From positions 558,001 to 622,000 of the forward strand of contig JAHQRK010000003.1 in assembly GCA_019828595.1 (NCBI GenBank): a stretch of DNA of 64,000 nt. The letters are read 5' to 3'. The DNA comes from Aphanomyces cochlioides (lineage: Eukaryota; Oomycota; Saprolegniomycetes; Saprolegniales; Verrucalvaceae). The notes beneath the pieces are model-generated. The model saw nothing but the letters and a program-made list of their open reading frames with translations, did no database searches and was not told where the DNA came from. A program made the translations under genes and the position numbers. The stretch's first letter is position 1, and every line of letters starts with the position of its first letter. Of this stretch, positions 11,098 through 23,681 are shown in pieces.

Positions 11098-12509
11098 ACT
11101 CGATTTGAAAAAGGCACCATGATGGATGGAAGCTTGATGGATGAGCTGGATCTGAGCTTCCCAGACCGGAACGCGACGCTCCTGCCGACGGATAAAAGCC
11201 AGAATGCGAATCCTCGATCATTTGACACTAGCGTCCGCGTCATGCCCAAGACAAGTGCGGAACTTGGAGGCAATGCGCGTCCTGCGTTGCATCAATTCTT
11301 CCCGGCTTGGGATGTCCAAGCGTACATTCGATTTGCGCAGATCAAACTCCATATCGTCAACGCCCAATACCCAGAATATGAAGCGACAGGTTGATTTTAG
11401 CGCAGTGAGCGTCTAAGCTTTGTATGGAATGCAGGTGAATTGCCGCAATTGAACGATGGACACTTTCTTGTCCCCAAAGACGACATCATCTTGCATCTTC
11501 AAACGGTATGCATGCGACACCAACCCAGTCATCAGTGGTTTTGCTCTAGTATTACCAAGATCTTGATGCCCAGCTGTCCGCAAGCCAGCGTGCCGATTCA
11601 GTCGCGTTCCGTTCCCTTGTCCAAGAAAAGCTCCAACGCGTCTTGGTAATGACGCCAGATTGTCCATCCATGCTTATTTTTCATCTTGTAGCTGTACTGC
11701 CGATGGGTGGATCCGATTACGTACAAAGAAGTGACGCGACCAGCAGTGCTTCAAGTCATGCCATTTCCACTTAACCGCATCCTTCCTAAGCTTATCCACA
11801 CTCGCTACAGCAATGCTTTGCTTGAAACGTTTCCTTCCAAGGAACACACGTACTTGACGGCTCGCGACTCGTACGTGGCACTCAATGCTCGTTTGGAAGC
11901 ATCGTCTGGCCCATTCTTCTTTGGTGATCGGTACACCAATCCTCCGCGAGATCATCTATTCAATTTTTCGTAGCCCAACATCTTTGGACGCCATCGTATT
12001 TGGCCATGTCGTTGACGCTCTTGGTGACAACCAACTGCGCGAAGTGGTTCATGCCCATGGCCCTCGACTTGTCCAATTCGCGACGCACATTCGTGAAGCT
12101 TTCTTCGACGTGCCTGTTGGTGCTGCTCTATGTACGCAAAATGCACCCAACAGCTTTGCCAGTCTCCAAGGAGCTTTCCTCGCTGACTTTCACTTGGTCC
12201 CCCACGCTGCATACGTCCAACCCTACCAGAGTCTCAGCTGGAGCAAGCGGTGCGTCCTTCCATCTCTTGATTCTCGATTCAATCGTCGCTCGACCACGTA
12301 GAGAAGTCGCCAAAGCAGCTCAAGCTGAGCGAGTTGCAGCTGGAGATGACGACGCAGTGGTCACGTACGACAAGAGCACGCGGCGGGTTCTCTTTGGCGC
12401 TCTGACTGCTATTGTCCTGTACGCTGTCTCCCAAGTGAGCTTTTCGATTAGCAATGACGATGAATACGTTGACGATGACGACGACTTGGAGTTCGAAGAC
12501 GAAGAATAG
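11095..12509 (+). CDS. metaxin-like mitochondrial outer membrane import protein
   Basis: Six exons (11095-11389, 11435-11505, 11550-11645, 11692-11930, 11974-12249, 12302-12509), with introns of 43-52 bp that all keep the frame, encode 394 residues. Metaxins are SAM-complex partners in the insertion of beta-barrel proteins. The N-terminal part has a GST/thioredoxin-like look (FFPAWDVQAYIRFAQIKL, TGELPQLNDG); the C-terminal GST-like helix bundle contains PTSLDAIVFGHVVDAL, the signature of metaxin/failed-axon-connection proteins. A single hydrophobic helix near the end (VLFGALTAIVLYAVSQ) followed by a very acidic tail fits an outer-membrane tail anchor. The ATG at 11095 lies inside a promoter motif, so the ATGs near 11119 may be the true start. 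Confidence 0.8.
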
Positions 12510-12709
12510 AGTCCAAGCGAATGATCGTGGTAGTTCAGTCGTGGTTGTTACATATATATCAACATTTACTCAAGCGGCGGCAGCGCGACCCGGCTCCTGT
12601 AGTCTGAATCATCGCTCGGGTCGATCTCGCCCAAATGTGTTTCCTTGCTCTCGAAGAAGCCGTCGTATCGTTCTTCTTCGTACTCGCTCGGCGCTTTCAC
12701 CAGCTCTTC

Positions 12710-14672
12710 CTACATGGCGCCGTCAACTCGGCAAGAACGGCTCAGTTTTGGACGTACCGAATTGGCTTCTGACACGTCGACGGCATTTTTCCATCCTGAT
12801 TGCATGATGGCCTGCCTCTTTTGCCGCTCGCTGTTGGCTTCGAGCTCTTTGGTGAGCATTGCTTGACCTGGTGACGCCGCAGGAGAGAGCGTCGGCCCTG
12901 CCCGTTCGCGCTCTTGGACCATAAGTCGAAGTCTCTGTTGATGGAAGAGTTCGTATTCTGACACTTGGCCTTCATTCGATATCAGTTGTGATCTTGGCGT
13001 GTGCGAAGTGCCCCATTCTTCCCGTGACGCCGAGGGGAGTCTGTGGAGCGACGGAGGTAGTTGATGATAGTGTTGATGCGGCAGCGACGATGAAGAAGAG
13101 GTTGGAAACGGATAGGGGAAGCCTCCCGGTGCTGGTGGGTGCGGTTGATCGTAAGATCCTGACGACGAAGATGACGATGGCAAGGGCAGCGGTAGCATAT
13201 ATGGCATCGGATACGACGAAGAAGAGGACCCTGCAGGAGGTGGAGGCATGCGAGGGTATTGCTTGGTGAACGACGATGGCAATGGAGGAATGTACGGCGG
13301 ATCGCGCAGAGACGGATGTCGTGGAAGCGGTTCATGCCGTGGCGGGCCGTAAATGTGGGGAGGATTTGCTGTCGGTCGATGGGGCATCTACTCGACCAGA
13401 CAATTTGAGAACATTGACGGTCGACGGCAACATGGTGACTACCTCAGACGGGAGTTCAGTCGGTCTGGAGAGCATGGTCGGGTTGGGGATGTAGAACGAA
13501 GAATGGCGTGGAGGCGACGACGTTGTGGGATTTTGACGCAACGGCGCGACGGTGGCCGCGGGGGATTTCTGTATGTTGCCTTTGGGTGTTGTTTGCTTCG
13601 CAACGCGGGACTTGGGTGCGACGTTCCTTTTGTCAGTCGCTGCTGCGGGCGGTTGATGAGGTGGTGGTGGTTGTGGTTGCTGGTATGTTGGAGCGGAGTC
13701 GTCCGAGTTGTTGCTCTCGGCATCTTCCTTGTCTCGTGTTCGCTTTGTTCGCATGAGTGATTTCCAACGGATTTTCACCGCGTCTTCTGTCCGTCCCTAC
13801 GTTTTTCATGAGCCACAGCGATGGGGAAGGATCAAGCAGACCGTCAATTGCTGTGCTATTACAGACCAGCGATTCCCAAGCTTCGCTTGCATGTCAATGA
13901 TCAACTGATCTTCCTCCCTTGTGTAATTTCTACCCAGAGGAACGTCACGAAGAGAGCGAGGCGATGTCGACGAACCCCTTGTTGATGTTGGGATCCAAAT
14001 GGTTGCACCACCGCTCTCGGCATTGCTTTGATCTGTTCCCATGCACACAGTTAGATGAGAGAAAAAACCACAGACGTACGTGCGACCAGGTATATGCGAA
14101 GCCACTTGCCCCCAGTTCTTTCGACCTTCAGCGACAAGCGCGCGCAATTTTGCGTCTTCTTCTGGCGTCCAGTGACCCTAGGCGACACCATGAGTGAGAA
14201 ACATCTCCAAGATACAGAGAGACACCTTGATCAAGCCCGGTTTGAGGACTTTGGTCCATCGTTGCAGGCACTGTGTGTGATTTCGTCCAACGACTTGATC
14301 TGCAATCGCTTTCCAGTTGCGCTCGCCGCTTCGTTCGACCGCCAAGCGGAGGGATTCGTCTTCTGCTTTGGACCACCGTCGGGGGTTGCTCTTGTCGCCA
14401 CCGCGAGCAGACGAGAGAGAATTCGGCCCAGATTCTGGCGTGGGCTCCAGATTTGTAGTAACGATCGGGGTCGGCTTGGTCGTCTTGCTTTTTGATCGTT
14501 GTGCAGCGGGGGATGGCAGCATTTGTTTCAAACTGTCCGTGCGCTCCCGTTTGACCGTCGTTCCGCTGCTCTCTCCGCTTTTCTTGGCTGTATCTGCGAC
14601 TGAGAGGGACGTCTCAAAGAGAGCTTTACCAATGGCGGATAGCTGCGGCGCGCCTGCGTCTGCTCCGTTCAT
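12710..14672 (-). CDS. three-repeat (R1R2R3) Myb transcription factor
   Basis: Six exons (14672-14226, 14177-14080, 14032-13976, 13929-13842, 13796-13443, 13387-12710) give 573 residues; every junction is GT-AG and in phase. After a Ser/Thr/Pro-rich N-terminus come three Myb repeats: RRWSKAEDESLRLAV...NHTQCLQRW, GHWTPEEDAKLRALV...SKQCRERWCNHL, and NYTREEDQLIIDM...DAVKIRWKSL. The QCRERWCNHLDPNINKG linker is typical of c-Myb-type 3R proteins, which bind MYB recognition elements and in oomycetes and protists often control cell-cycle or sporulation genes. The long C-terminal part is low-complexity, rich in Pro, Ser and His, with no recognised domain. The last junction (13388-13442) is inferred from frame, since an in-frame stop would otherwise precede the final exon. 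Confidence 0.85.
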
Positions 14673-14723
14673 CCGACCGTAGAGACCTCCCGCGGAAGAT
14701 GACTTCGTTGACTACGATTTTGT

Positions 14724-16766
14724 ATGGAGAGATCAGATTGGCTCGACGAGATTCAAATATTTTTCGCCAAAATTAGGTCTGCCGCCGACGCCGCGTCGAG
14801 AAAATCCAAGTCCACATTCGATTCAAACGCGGAGAAAGAGTGTATAAAGCTCCGACGTGCGTATATCCATACTTTGTACTCGATCCATTGCTCAGTTGCC
14901 TGAGAAAGCGCCGATTGAAGCGGAAAACAAGTTTAGATCACGCCTTTCCCATGCAGAAATAAGTGCGCAAACGTCTGGAGAAGGTCTAGAAAACGAATCC
15001 AAGCGCACGATGCGATGCTTTGACGCAGGGATGCTTGCGTGTGGATGATTTTCTCGCGAAGTGGGTTTCACAACGTGCTCACGACTTGGCCGTTACTCTT
15101 GAAGCTGGTAGTTCGAGTGTGAGAAGAATGAACGTGTTGGACATCAAGACAAGCAACGATGCGCCTGGAAAGACGAGCGAACACGGCGAAGAACAGGGAA
15201 TCCCGATGAATGTAAGACGTCTCCCTCACTATGGCCATTGACTGCCAATGCTTAGCTAACTGTATCTGATCGTGTGCGCGACGACAATGCTATCTTCTTG
15301 AACGCGTCGATACAATTGATCCAGCAACAGAGCGAGATGCGGCAACGCGTACGACATATTTGGTTCCTCGTTCAGCGACTGCGCTTTGACAATCATATTG
15401 ATGCCACGGCGATGGATCTCCTCCGTGCTGATCTACTTCAGACAGTGAAAGGCCTCAGCTTGGAGAAACAAGAAGGCGCCAGGGTATGATGCCTCTCTTA
15501 ATTCGCTGTCCTAAGTCACGTCCTTCTAGATTTGCAAGAGCGGATCGCTAACGTGGCATCCTTCGAGCCAAGGACCACCGCAAACAATGTGGTGCGAGCT
15601 TTATGAAGAAGGTGGTCGCTTTGAAATGTCAATTGTCAAGCCAAAGACTGCCGCAGCAGCGGCATCGTCCTCGGAAGGCGACGATTTGTTCGGTTTAGCG
15701 AAATTGTCAGCGCAATTGGCATGGCTCATTGAAGGGGATCAAGTACGTCCACACTCAAATCTTTTAACAGCTTTCCATCATAATAGCCCGCCATCGAAGA
15801 GCGTTCGAGCGTCAATGTCTTTGGCGCAGTGGCAGAAACCCACAGAAGTATGACATGTCGATGGACTCTACGGCTCGCCGACAAGAACCACCATAACTAT
15901 AGCGTGCTGACATTCCAAGCCGACTCTGAAGATGAAGTCGCCGCGTGGGTTCATGCCATCACTTCAGTCGCGCGGCGAGATCTGCTAGCCATGCAAGAAC
16001 AAATCCGAAAACTCGACTCTGCAGGTACTCTCTATATTCTTGTTGGCTTGACATTGATGAAGATGCATACGTCGCCGCGTTGAGAAAATGGTTGCCAATG
16101 ACGATTCCATTGGATTGGCAGCGAAATCGTATCGAGAAGGAAGAGAAGCAGTCGGGACTGACGCGGCGCGACAGCAAGAACCTCTCGATGCTCCAAGTCA
16201 TTCGCGACATCGAGCGTGATAAGTACGAGGTCGATGGCGAGCTTTTGGCCGATTCAGACGCAGTCGTCAACCATCTCGTCGCCAAGGTGTTGGCATTTCT
16301 CCAAGACTCAAAGAACGACTCTGGGAGCGTCGCGTCGCCCGCTCAACGTCTCATGCGCTGCTGGTATTCCCATTCCCTCGATTTTATCTGCCCCCTGACG
16401 GTGTCATCCCATAGCGAAGCCAAAGCGCTATCGTTTGTCGAGCGCATTCTCCGAGGAAGTTCTCGCACTCAAAGCGGCGGCGACGTCTACGATGCCATCG
16501 CTTGCGTCGCGACGAGCTCGCGCTTAACACTATGTCCAATCTCACACGACGTGCTTCCAGTCACGCTGCTCGTCGAGACGGAAGAAAACCGACTCCACGT
16601 CCATATGTGCGTCCGCATGGAGTTCAAAGTCGTCCAGCAGACATCCGATGGCGCCGGCGTGATGGACTGGGCGGCGCTGCAAGGAACGCTCGAGCGGACG
16701 TTTACGTACGGCGAAGTGGCAGATCCGGGCCGCGTTGTCGTCGAATTCTCTCAAGACAACATGTAG
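14724..16766 (+). CDS. PH domain protein with helical N-terminus
   Basis: The gene has at least seven exons. Clear introns lie at 15212-15255, 15484-15529, 15743-15786 and 16025-16062. The N-terminal part (from about 14990) is helical (FLAKWVSQRAHDLAVTLE, IQLIQQQSEMRQRVRHIW) and resembles the BAR-like coiled coil of BAR-PH proteins. A PH domain follows: MWCELYEEGGRFEM, a long insertion, RWTLRLADKNHHNYSVLTFQ, and the closing helix EDEVAAWVHAITSVAR. The 230-residue C-terminal region (16063-16766) has no recognised domain. The 5' structure between the ATG at 14724 (MERSDWLDEIQIFF) and 14990 is unresolved; one workable choice is a donor near 14858 and an acceptor at 15003. A role in membrane binding is inferred from the PH domain only. 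Confidence 0.6.
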
Positions 16767-16795
16767 CCAAGCGACTCTTTATACAAAAAGCGATC

Positions 16796-18422
16796 TCAGA
16801 GCAATTGTGGAAACAAACTCGTGCCGCCGTCCAAGTAGAGCGGCCGCGTTGTCGTTGGGTCTTGATCTGGCGTCGAGGCAACGTCGGCACGACACAGCGG
16901 ACAACTCCGCTCGCGGTCAAACCACTCGCTCACGCATTCCTCGCAAAACATGTGCGAGCACGAGAGCTGCACGGGCACTTCCATCGTGTCGTAGCAGATA
17001 GAGCACTCGGGCGTGCCTGCTTCGACCAGTTCCGTCGGCGTGACGTACGTGCCGTACTCGAGGTGGAGGGTGAGGGCTGCCGAGAGGACGGACAGGACAA
17101 GGCGCGCTTGGCCGGCGAGGATAAAGCCCTTAAAGGCCAAGTAGACGACCGTGAAGAGATCCGCAACCATCTTGGATGACGATGCTTGGTAGTAAGCGCA
17201 CCATGGAATGCTCGCCACCGCCGAACGGATCAAGAGCGTCGTGTACTCGACCGCGGCATATAGTTTCCGCTTGCGGCGGTAGAACGACGCGGCGTTAAAG
17301 AGCCGACAACACGCTTCAAACTTGATGATCGCGATGACAGTCTTGAGGGAAATGCTTGTCAAGCGAAGGAGAAAGTCTAGCGCAGGATAGGAAGAGGACG
17401 CGTGGAACCAGAGGGAGTACCATTGACCATCACGGCCCACAAGACGTCGCTAAGTTCAGAGACGTCCTCGATGGGCTTCAAGAAGGAATGGAACGGCGTT
17501 ACGTCGCCATTGACGGAGCAGATCGCAAAGGCGTCAATGATGCAAATGAAGACGATCCCGAGAAGCGAGAGGACGCTTGCTTTGTCCTTCATGGCCACTT
17601 GAGCCCGGAAGCGCTGATCGAGCGCAATGATGGCTGTCGTGCCAATGATAAATACAAAAATACCTAAGTAGATCCGCAACGACGTCAGCGTGGCACTGCC
17701 ATGGATCGATGGTACCTTTGGTGTGCTGGTAAGTAAAGTAGAGCAGAAAGAGCACGACAAAGGGCAAGATGTGCTGTACACGGCGGAACAATTGCCGCAT
17801 TTCTGTCCGGAGTTGCTCGTCTGTGTTGAAATCTACCGTGAGAACGACCGACATGGCACACGATGTGCGTACCAGAGTCATCAACTGGAGGTTCCGGCGC
17901 TGGAGCTGGTGCCGGGGCTGGGGCAGCGATTGGTACTGAAGTCGGCAAAGTCGCTGCGATAGTGCTTGCAATCTGTCGAGGCGGAATTCCGTCTCTGCGG
18001 AGAGTACTCGCGGTTGGTCTTGCTTCTTCGTCGTCCGCATTGATGTTGCGTATTAACAATGCCGCACGTTCGCTCACGTGAATGTCGTCGTCTTGTGTGG
18101 AAGCCCGTCTTGCGCGTTGTGCAAGCGTTGGCGGTGCATCGACGGCAATGTTTGCTGGTGGGATATTGATCTCTCGCGCGTCGTCACTCTGTAGGGGAAA
18201 CAAGTACGAGAGCGGCGTCGACAGTGAACGAAGGAATCCTCGTTGTTGGGACACAGCTGAGACGTCAGCCATGACACGGCGAGATGCCGACATGGACCGC
18301 ACAAGTGTCGGTGGCTCAGTCGCGTCTCCAGAATTCCTCCTACTTATCGGCGATTGAGGCGCAACGGCCACGGAAGGATCCACTTCCATCGCCCGACCGA
18401 CCTCCTGGCTATTTCTGTCCAT
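16796..18422 (-). CDS. RNFT-like membrane RING-finger E3 ligase
   Basis: Four exons (18422-17873, 17820-17716, 17663-17421, 17376-16796; introns 44-52 bp) encode 492 residues. A Ser/Ala/Pro-rich cytosolic N-terminus, with an APAPAPAPAPEPP run, precedes about five hydrophobic segments (ILPFVVLFLLYFTY, GIFVFIIGTTAIIAL, ASVLSLLGIVFICIIDAF and later ones). The protein ends in a C3HC4 RING: CSICYD, CSHMFCEECV, CPLC. This order, membrane helices followed by a C-terminal RING, matches RNFT1/RNFT2, ubiquitin ligases of the ER membrane. The family link is by architecture and the RING; the exact orthologue is not proven. It is convergent with the PH protein gene, 29 bp apart. Confidence 0.8.
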
Positions 18423-18477
18423 GTCCGAAATGTATATCGCAAAACCGGAAAAATAATATTAATTCCGAATTTATTTG

Positions 18478-18754
18478 AGGGTGCGTCTGGCAAAAATTCA
18501 AAATCAATATGCCATTTTCAGCCAAAATGGGATCAACGATTTATGGCATATTCAAAATGGAGGTAAAACCTCCATTTCGTAAAATGGCATTTTGGGAGGC
18601 TCCAGTGAGTATATCCCTACCAAAAATATTCGATTTGGAGCAAAACTCTTTGAGATAAACAAGTTCATATTTTGACCAAAATTATTGAATTTGGCCTCAA
18701 AATGGCATTTTGGGCCTATTAATTGTAATATTTTCGGTTGCCAGACGGGCCCTT
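18478..18754. mobile_element. MITE-like element with 16-bp terminal inverted repeats
   Basis: The left end AGGGTGCGTCTGGCAA and the reverse complement of the right end, AGGGCCCGTCTGGCAA, match at 14 of 16 positions, 277 bp apart. The inside is AT-rich, has no open frame, and twice contains AATGGCATTTTGGG. A non-autonomous DNA transposon is the simplest reading. I could not identify a clean target-site duplication, and neither Harbinger-type gene pair in this window shows these ends in the flanks I read. Confidence 0.5.
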
Positions 18755-18765
18755 AGTTATTGTCG

Positions 18766-18880
18766 ATTTAGTACAAATTTCCACTTCGAATCACGCCAGT
18801 CGAATCGCGCGGCCAATCGATCACGCATCTGATTGGATAAAAATAAATTATAAATTGATTTGATTGGTCAATTATAAACA
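18766..18880. repeat. dispersed AT-rich repeat, copy 1
   Basis: It contains TAGTACAAATTTCCA, TCGAATCACGCC and CGAATCGCGCGG followed by an ATTGG-rich part. Related strings in the same order recur at about 43190-43270 and 43440-43530. Confidence 0.4.
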
Positions 18881-19388
18881 ACATTGTCGGGACACTCCTG
18901 AACCATCATCGATCATGCTCCTGTGTCCACGCTCGTCCGCTCATGCAGACAGACGAGATGATTCAAAGAAAGCCGCGAGGAGCGTGTGACGCAAGATACG
19001 GCTGTTTTGACTGAGCAAAATGCTCACTAACTTCTCAGCATGTACGATTTCACAAATCCTGGATGAAATAGTGGGTTAAAAGCAACACGCATTAGATTTT
19101 GCTCGCCACAACGATGAATAATGCTTAAAATTGATGATAAGTAATAGTTGAGCTAGGACGGACCCGCTTTAAAGAAGCTTATCGCCATATTTTCCCTCTG
19201 GCGCGGTTCAAGGAGTCATTGTGGGTTGTGGTTATTGTGGTGAAATTGAGAAATCACGCAAAAAATAGAAATTTGCAGCAAAAGCGCAATATTCACACGT
19301 GATTTTTTTTTGTTTGATTTCTATTTCGCATACTAAAACTGTATTCGGGGGTTCATTTAAATGAGTGCCCATTTTTCAAACTTATTGC

Positions 19389-20138
19389 ATGCCAAGGAAG
19401 TCCACGACCGCGTCTGCCGCCTCTGGCGCAGGCAATACGTCTCGTGGCGCCGCGTTTCAATACCAACTAGAAGGAAAATCGAGTCCACAGTATGCGTCGT
19501 CGTTTTTAGCACCCGATATTCCAATCTACGCTGCCCAGCCTGATCTAGATACACTGTACGATGGATCAATTCAACGACTCCGATTCTTCATGACCAAAGC
19601 TGAATGCCAAGAAGCCATGACACTGGCGGCGCGCATTGGCTTTACGCATGTTTTCCATCCACAGACGGCCGAGTATGCATTTCGCGACAACGATCGTCTG
19701 TTGCTTAAGTCGCCCGAACTTGCTGCTCAGATCTGGCATCGCCTCGAACCATTCTTGCCGGATCATTTGTCCAATGCAATTGGATGCAATCCTGCCATCA
19801 AGTTCTACCGCTACCGCACAGGCCAGGCGTTTGGCTGTCATGTTGACGAGAGTGTCGTTGATCCTGACACCAAGCTCGTGAGTCAATACACGGTGCTCAT
19901 CTACTTGAATGATGCAAACGATTCCGCGCTTCATGGCGGCGAAACCAAATTCTACACAAGCACAACCAGCCGCAAGAAGAAAAAGATCGTCGAACGTGAG
20001 ACTGTGCTGGAAGTATCGCCACAAACCGGCATGGTTCTCATGCATGGTCATGGAGAACATTGTCTTGAACACGAAGGCGCACGAGTCTATCGAGGCGAGA
20101 AGTATGTTCTTCGGACGGATCTCATGTTTGAACCGTAA
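19389..20138 (+). CDS. 2-oxoglutarate/Fe(II) dioxygenase, prolyl 4-hydroxylase-like
   Basis: A single exon of 249 residues. The C-terminal half has the double-stranded beta-helix of prolyl 4-hydroxylase-type enzymes, which hydroxylate a substrate while oxidising 2-oxoglutarate to succinate. Metal ligands are visible as H-x-D in GCHVDES and the distal H in CLEHEGARV; the 2-oxoglutarate-binding basic residue is in KYVLRTDLMF. HGGETKFY is the usual loop between the ligand motifs. There is no signal peptide, so a cytosolic or nuclear enzyme is more likely than a collagen-type ER enzyme. The ATG at 19389 is the first in frame. The substrate cannot be deduced. Confidence 0.85.
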   Translation: MPRKSTTASAASGAGNTSRGAAFQYQLEGKSSPQYASSFLAPDIPIYAAQPDLDTLYDGSIQRLRFFMTKAECQEAMTLAARIGFTHVFHPQTAEYAFRDNDRLLLKSPELAAQIWHRLEPFLPDHLSNAIGCNPAIKFYRYRTGQAFGCHVDESVVDPDTKLVSQYTVLIYLNDANDSALHGGETKFYTSTTSRKKKKIVERETVLEVSPQTGMVLMHGHGEHCLEHEGARVYRGEKYVLRTDLMFEP

Positions 20139-20243
20139 CATGGCTTACGTTGGTTTTGGATTGCGCAGAGTCTCATGGCTATGGAGCAAAGACGCCAAGA
20201 AAGATGAAATAGAAATTGTTGAGACACAGAAAGGACATTGAGT

Positions 20244-20999
20244 CTAGGCGGTAAGGGCCTTGAGTTCCTTCTTGATGCGGGCTTTTTCATTGCGAAAGGC
20301 TTGCAACTACAACATTAACCAGATCACCACCAAGATTGTCGTCGAGCACATTTACCATTTCCTTGTCCTCGTCAGTCAGAGGAGCTTTCGAAGCCTTCAA
20401 TTCTGCAAGGAACGTACTTTCGTTTGAACGCGCCAATTCTAAAGCTTGTTGCAAAGATTCTTTAGTCTCTGGGGCTTTGGAATGAGGTGCAACGACTTCA
20501 GTTGGATCGATTTCAATCGTAGGCGCCTCGTCGACCTTGACAGTGACATTTCTACACATTTCATGAGTTTCGTGCGATTGCCTGATGAGTGTACTTCTTT
20601 TCGCCTGTAATGGCAGGAGCGGCGCTAGGTGTGGATTGTTTAGCGCGCCACGCCTCGTACTCTTCAAGCGTCATGCTCTTGCCTTCAGGTTTTTGGATTG
20701 GCATGAATTTGCGAATCGATTCGGGCAAGACATCAGGATCTCGGTAGATATAGACAGAAAGCCTAGAATAGTTCATGAGAAAACGCGAGTCGTGCTTTCA
20801 AATTCCATACGCGACAAAGCTGCCCATGGCCAACAATTGAAAGAAGGATGAATTGTCATTGGCACCGGAATGTGGCGCAGGACCTTGGGACGAAAACCCG
20901 CGGCGAATTGGTCGCTATAGGCAGAACATACATATATTAGAACGATCGTAAGCAAGCAGTCTTTACTTGGGCAAAGCGAAGAAGTCGGCGAGCGAACAT
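20244..20999 (-). CDS. small mitochondrial membrane protein, unknown
   Basis: Five exons (20999-20967, 20914-20811, 20762-20595, 20551-20356, 20306-20244) give 187 residues; all four introns are GT-AG and 43-52 bp. The N-terminus MFARRLLRFAQRPIRRGFSS is basic, lacks acidic residues and looks like a mitochondrial presequence. It is followed by a short hydrophobic stretch (FFQLLAMGSFVALSVYI) that could be one membrane helix. The remainder is charged and helical, with YRDPDVLPESIRKF and a C-terminal LQAFRNEKARIKKELKAL. The size and layout fit an accessory subunit of an inner-membrane complex, but I do not recognise the family. Confidence 0.65.
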
Positions 21000-21039
21000 G
21001 TCAGACAAGAAAGTGCACCTGGGGTGGAAGAAACGCAAG

Positions 21040-21122
21040 TATCCGGACAAATCATTTATCCGGATTCACGGATTCAGACTAATTATCCGGATGAAAGGAT
21101 TTTGTCCGGATAACTTCCGGAA
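21040..21122. promoter_or_regulatory. cluster of four ATCCGGAT-type motifs
   Basis: TATCCGGACA (21040), TATCCGGATT (21057), TATCCGGATG (21084) and TGTCCGGATA (21103) lie just upstream of the minus-strand mitochondrial gene and about 260 bp upstream of the next plus-strand gene. This is the densest cluster besides the Hus1 promoter. Confidence 0.45.
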
Positions 21123-21318
21123 ATATTTGTCAGCGTTGAATGCACGAGGTGATCAATGCTTTTCCACCTTGAACAAGTGGTATGCTTGCTCTCCATGTCG
21201 ACGTTCGTTTGTTAGAAGGACTTGGAGTGAAAAGAACGCTGTAAATCTCGTCGACTGCATGGCAAGGTGATGATGGATGCGAGATGATGGATAAAACGTG
21301 TATTGCTCAGTCAAACGT

Positions 21319-21358
21319 GGTAAAACACTGGGTTTTACTCCTAACAATGTGTTTTACC
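21319..21358. promoter_or_regulatory. inverted repeat GGTAAAACAC / GTGTTTTACC
   Basis: Perfect 10-bp arms at 21319-21328 and 21349-21358 with a 20-bp spacer that itself contains GGTTTTAC. It ends 14 bp upstream of the membrane-protein ATG, so it could be an operator or a 5' UTR hairpin. Confidence 0.35.
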
Positions 21359-21371
21359 CAATCTGTGACAA

Positions 21372-22004
21372 ATGTCGCGAATGATAAATTCACTGTCTGA
21401 ATTGATGGCCGGTCCCGACGTTCCCGTGGCCATCGCTGTGCCTCTCGAGAGTCCATCGAATGAATACAATAGCCTTCCACAAGCTGAACTCCGGACTTCC
21501 AATGTAGCCATGGCGATACCGGTTGCAGATGTACGTCGAGTACGAACGACGTTGATTGAAGGCCATTTGCATCGAATTCCATGCCGACGAGCCATCTTGC
21601 TTCAGATGGTCTACTTTGTCGCGGCGTATTTCATCTTCCTCCCGCCGTTGTGGTCATCACTCTTTGCGTGGCTCGCTTGTTTCGTCGGTCTGTACAGTAC
21701 TGGTCCCGATGTCGACGTCTCACACATTCGTGCTGTGGCTGTGTTTGCCGTGGCCAATATTTGCTTGGGCATTTACTTCATGTCGTACTTGGCGATCCTT
21801 TCTGTCGCGGCTTTGACGATCCAAGAGGAACTGAACTACACGCAGTTCCTTCTGTCATTCATGAACATGCCTGTTCTGGGATATGCAGCGTCCAAGGCGT
21901 ATGTCTACTATCACGAGTTGATGAATCAACTCCAGGGCGGTGTGACTGTCGTGCCACCAGTCGAACCTGTTGTCCGTGTTGTCCGTCACGACTTACAAGT
22001 TTAG
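21372..22004 (+). CDS. multi-pass membrane protein, unknown
   Basis: A single exon of 210 residues. A cytosolic-looking N-terminus (about 75 residues, rich in Pro, Val and Ser) precedes three to four hydrophobic segments: ILLQMVYFVAAYFIFLPP, LWSSLFAWLACFVGLY, AVAVFAVANICLGIYFMSYL and AILSVAALTI. The C-terminus is short and ends PVVRVVRHDLQV. Several oomycete small membrane proteins have this plan, but I recognise no family signature. A short intronless frame next to an inverted repeat in the putative leader is worth noting. Confidence 0.6.
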   Translation: MSRMINSLSELMAGPDVPVAIAVPLESPSNEYNSLPQAELRTSNVAMAIPVADVRRVRTTLIEGHLHRIPCRRAILLQMVYFVAAYFIFLPPLWSSLFAWLACFVGLYSTGPDVDVSHIRAVAVFAVANICLGIYFMSYLAILSVAALTIQEELNYTQFLLSFMNMPVLGYAASKAYVYYHELMNQLQGGVTVVPPVEPVVRVVRHDLQV

Positions 22005-23370
<1,366 letters not shown>

Positions 23371-23681
23371 ACCCTTCTAACGAACGCTCTCTTTATTTGC
23401 ATGAAGGAGAAATACCGCAGTAGAGCTCATGGTGCTCCCAACACCGACTTCTTTAATACACCTATTTCTTTCCCATGAATCTGCCGCCGTTTTTTGTCGG
23501 TCGGTTGAACGTCTCATGACGATGGGGGGCTGCAAGATCTTCTTTTCTGCCAGTAAATTGAATTTCAGCCAATCAATTTCGTGGATTCAACTATGAAGCG
23601 ATTTGATTGGATAATGAAAATAGAAAATGCCAGTAGGATTGCTTCCAACATGGCAGAAACCACTTCCAAATTGAAGCTGGG
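23371..23681. other. intergenic region between Rab2 and COPI-associated gene
   Basis: About 310 bp, AT-rich. It includes a short ATTGG-rich stretch (about 23560-23620) reminiscent of the dispersed AT-rich repeat. No gene seen. Confidence 0.4.

Larger units (their letters stand above)
18423..19388. other. 966-bp intergenic region with repeats
   Basis: No gene seen. It contains the MITE-like element at 18478-18754, a copy of a dispersed AT-rich repeat at about 18766-18880, and AT-rich DNA up to the dioxygenase gene. Confidence 0.6.
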
